The position numbers and the translations under genes are program-made. A stretch of 6,655 nucleotides of DNA from positions 1 through 6,655 of the forward strand of contig CANQTI010000106.1 of assembly GCA_947626725.1 (NCBI GenBank). The letters are read 5' to 3'. The notes beneath the pieces are model-generated. The model worked only from the letters and a program-made list of their open reading frames with translations, ran no database searches and was not told the DNA's origin. Shown here piece after piece: positions 6,290 through 6,655 of the stretch. Source of the DNA: an uncultured Eisenbergiella sp. (lineage in GTDB: Bacteria; Bacillota; Clostridia; Lachnospirales; Lachnospiraceae). Within the stretch, counting starts at the first letter, position 1; every line of letters starts with the position of its first letter.

Positions 6290-6655
6290 ATGAGTGAAGT
6301 AATTGTCGTTACCTCAGGAAAAGGCGGTGTTGGAAAAACCACCACCACCGCGAACGTTGGTACCGGGCTTGCTGCCGCAGGCAAAAAGGTGGCGCTCATC
6401 GATACGGACATCGGACTGCGCAACCTGGATGTGGTCATGGGCCTCGAAAACCGGATCGTCTACAATCTGGTGGATGTGGTGGAAGGGAGCTGCCGCGTGA
6501 AACAGGCGCTGATCCGGGACAAGCGTTATCCCGGACTGTATCTGCTTCCTTCGGCACAGACCCGGGATAAGACGGCCGTCAACGAAAGCCAGATGCGCAA
6601 GCTGATGGAACAGCTGAAGGATCAATTCGACTACATTTTACTGGATTGTCCGGCG
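6290..6655 (+). CDS. minD: Septum site-determining ATPase MinD, N-terminal part (3' end outside window)
   Basis: The first 122 residues of MinD, a ParA/MinD-family ATPase that dimerises with ATP on the membrane through a C-terminal amphipathic helix and recruits MinC. The deviant Walker A motif GKGGVGKTT is at residues 10-18, with the signature Lys11 and the P-loop Lys16. DTDIGLRNLD (38-47) matches the switch I region, VMGLENR is typical MinD, and YILLDCPA (115-122) is the Walker B region, with Asp119, where the window ends. The rest of the ATPase domain and the membrane-targeting helix are not visible. The reading frame is intact to the edge. MinD normally depends on MinE or DivIVA for placement; neither gene is in the window, so which system operates here cannot be decided. 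Confidence 0.97.
   Translation, partial: MSEVIVVTSGKGGVGKTTTTANVGTGLAAAGKKVALIDTDIGLRNLDVVMGLENRIVYNLVDVVEGSCRVKQALIRDKRYPGLYLLPSAQTRDKTAVNESQMRKLMEQLKDQFDYILLDCPA

Noticed and set aside
6303..6500. A 65-codon plus-strand frame inside minD
   Set aside because: It overlaps the clear Walker A and switch I coding region of minD in another frame and has no recognisable protein content.

Overview
The window looks like part of the chromosome of a Gram-positive Clostridia member, most likely Lachnospiraceae. The grounds are the gene order (radC, mreB, mreC, mreD, a class B PBP2, minC, minD), strong purine-rich ribosome binding sites, and a very long PBP2 and a divergent MreB that resemble Lachnospiraceae proteins as I remember them. 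Base composition is roughly balanced. All seven genes are on the + strand and packed almost end to end. There are no RNA genes, mobile elements, CRISPR arrays or convincing terminators, and no stretch over 50 bases lacks a gene.

Layout: bases 1-201 are the 3' end of radC (JAMM/MPN domain). After 15 bases comes mreB (217-1227), which overlaps mreC (1224-2090) by four bases (ATGA). After 16 bases comes mreD (2107-2640). One base later the PBP2 gene (mrdA/pbpA type, 2642-5545) starts with TTG. Thirteen bases on is minC (5559-6242), then after 47 bases minD (6290 to the window edge, N-terminal 122 codons only).

How the genes fit together: MreB, MreC, MreD and PBP2 are core parts of the elongasome, which directs peptidoglycan synthesis along the cell side wall. 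MinC and MinD prevent FtsZ assembly away from midcell. The spacing suggests one polycistronic unit coupling cell elongation with division-site placement; minE and rodA may follow downstream, outside the window. RadC is the usual upstream neighbour of mre genes in Firmicutes and has no clear part in cell shape.

This is mostly a known cluster, and I do not see a wholly new system. The points worth a second look are inside the proteins: an MreB with a Lys at the catalytic Glu position and an altered phosphate-2 loop; a PBP2 with an insertion of about 240 residues that seems to contain a repeated helical module; a possible Cys-Cys-His-Cys zinc site beside the PBP2 active site; and a MinC lacking the usual RSGQ motif.
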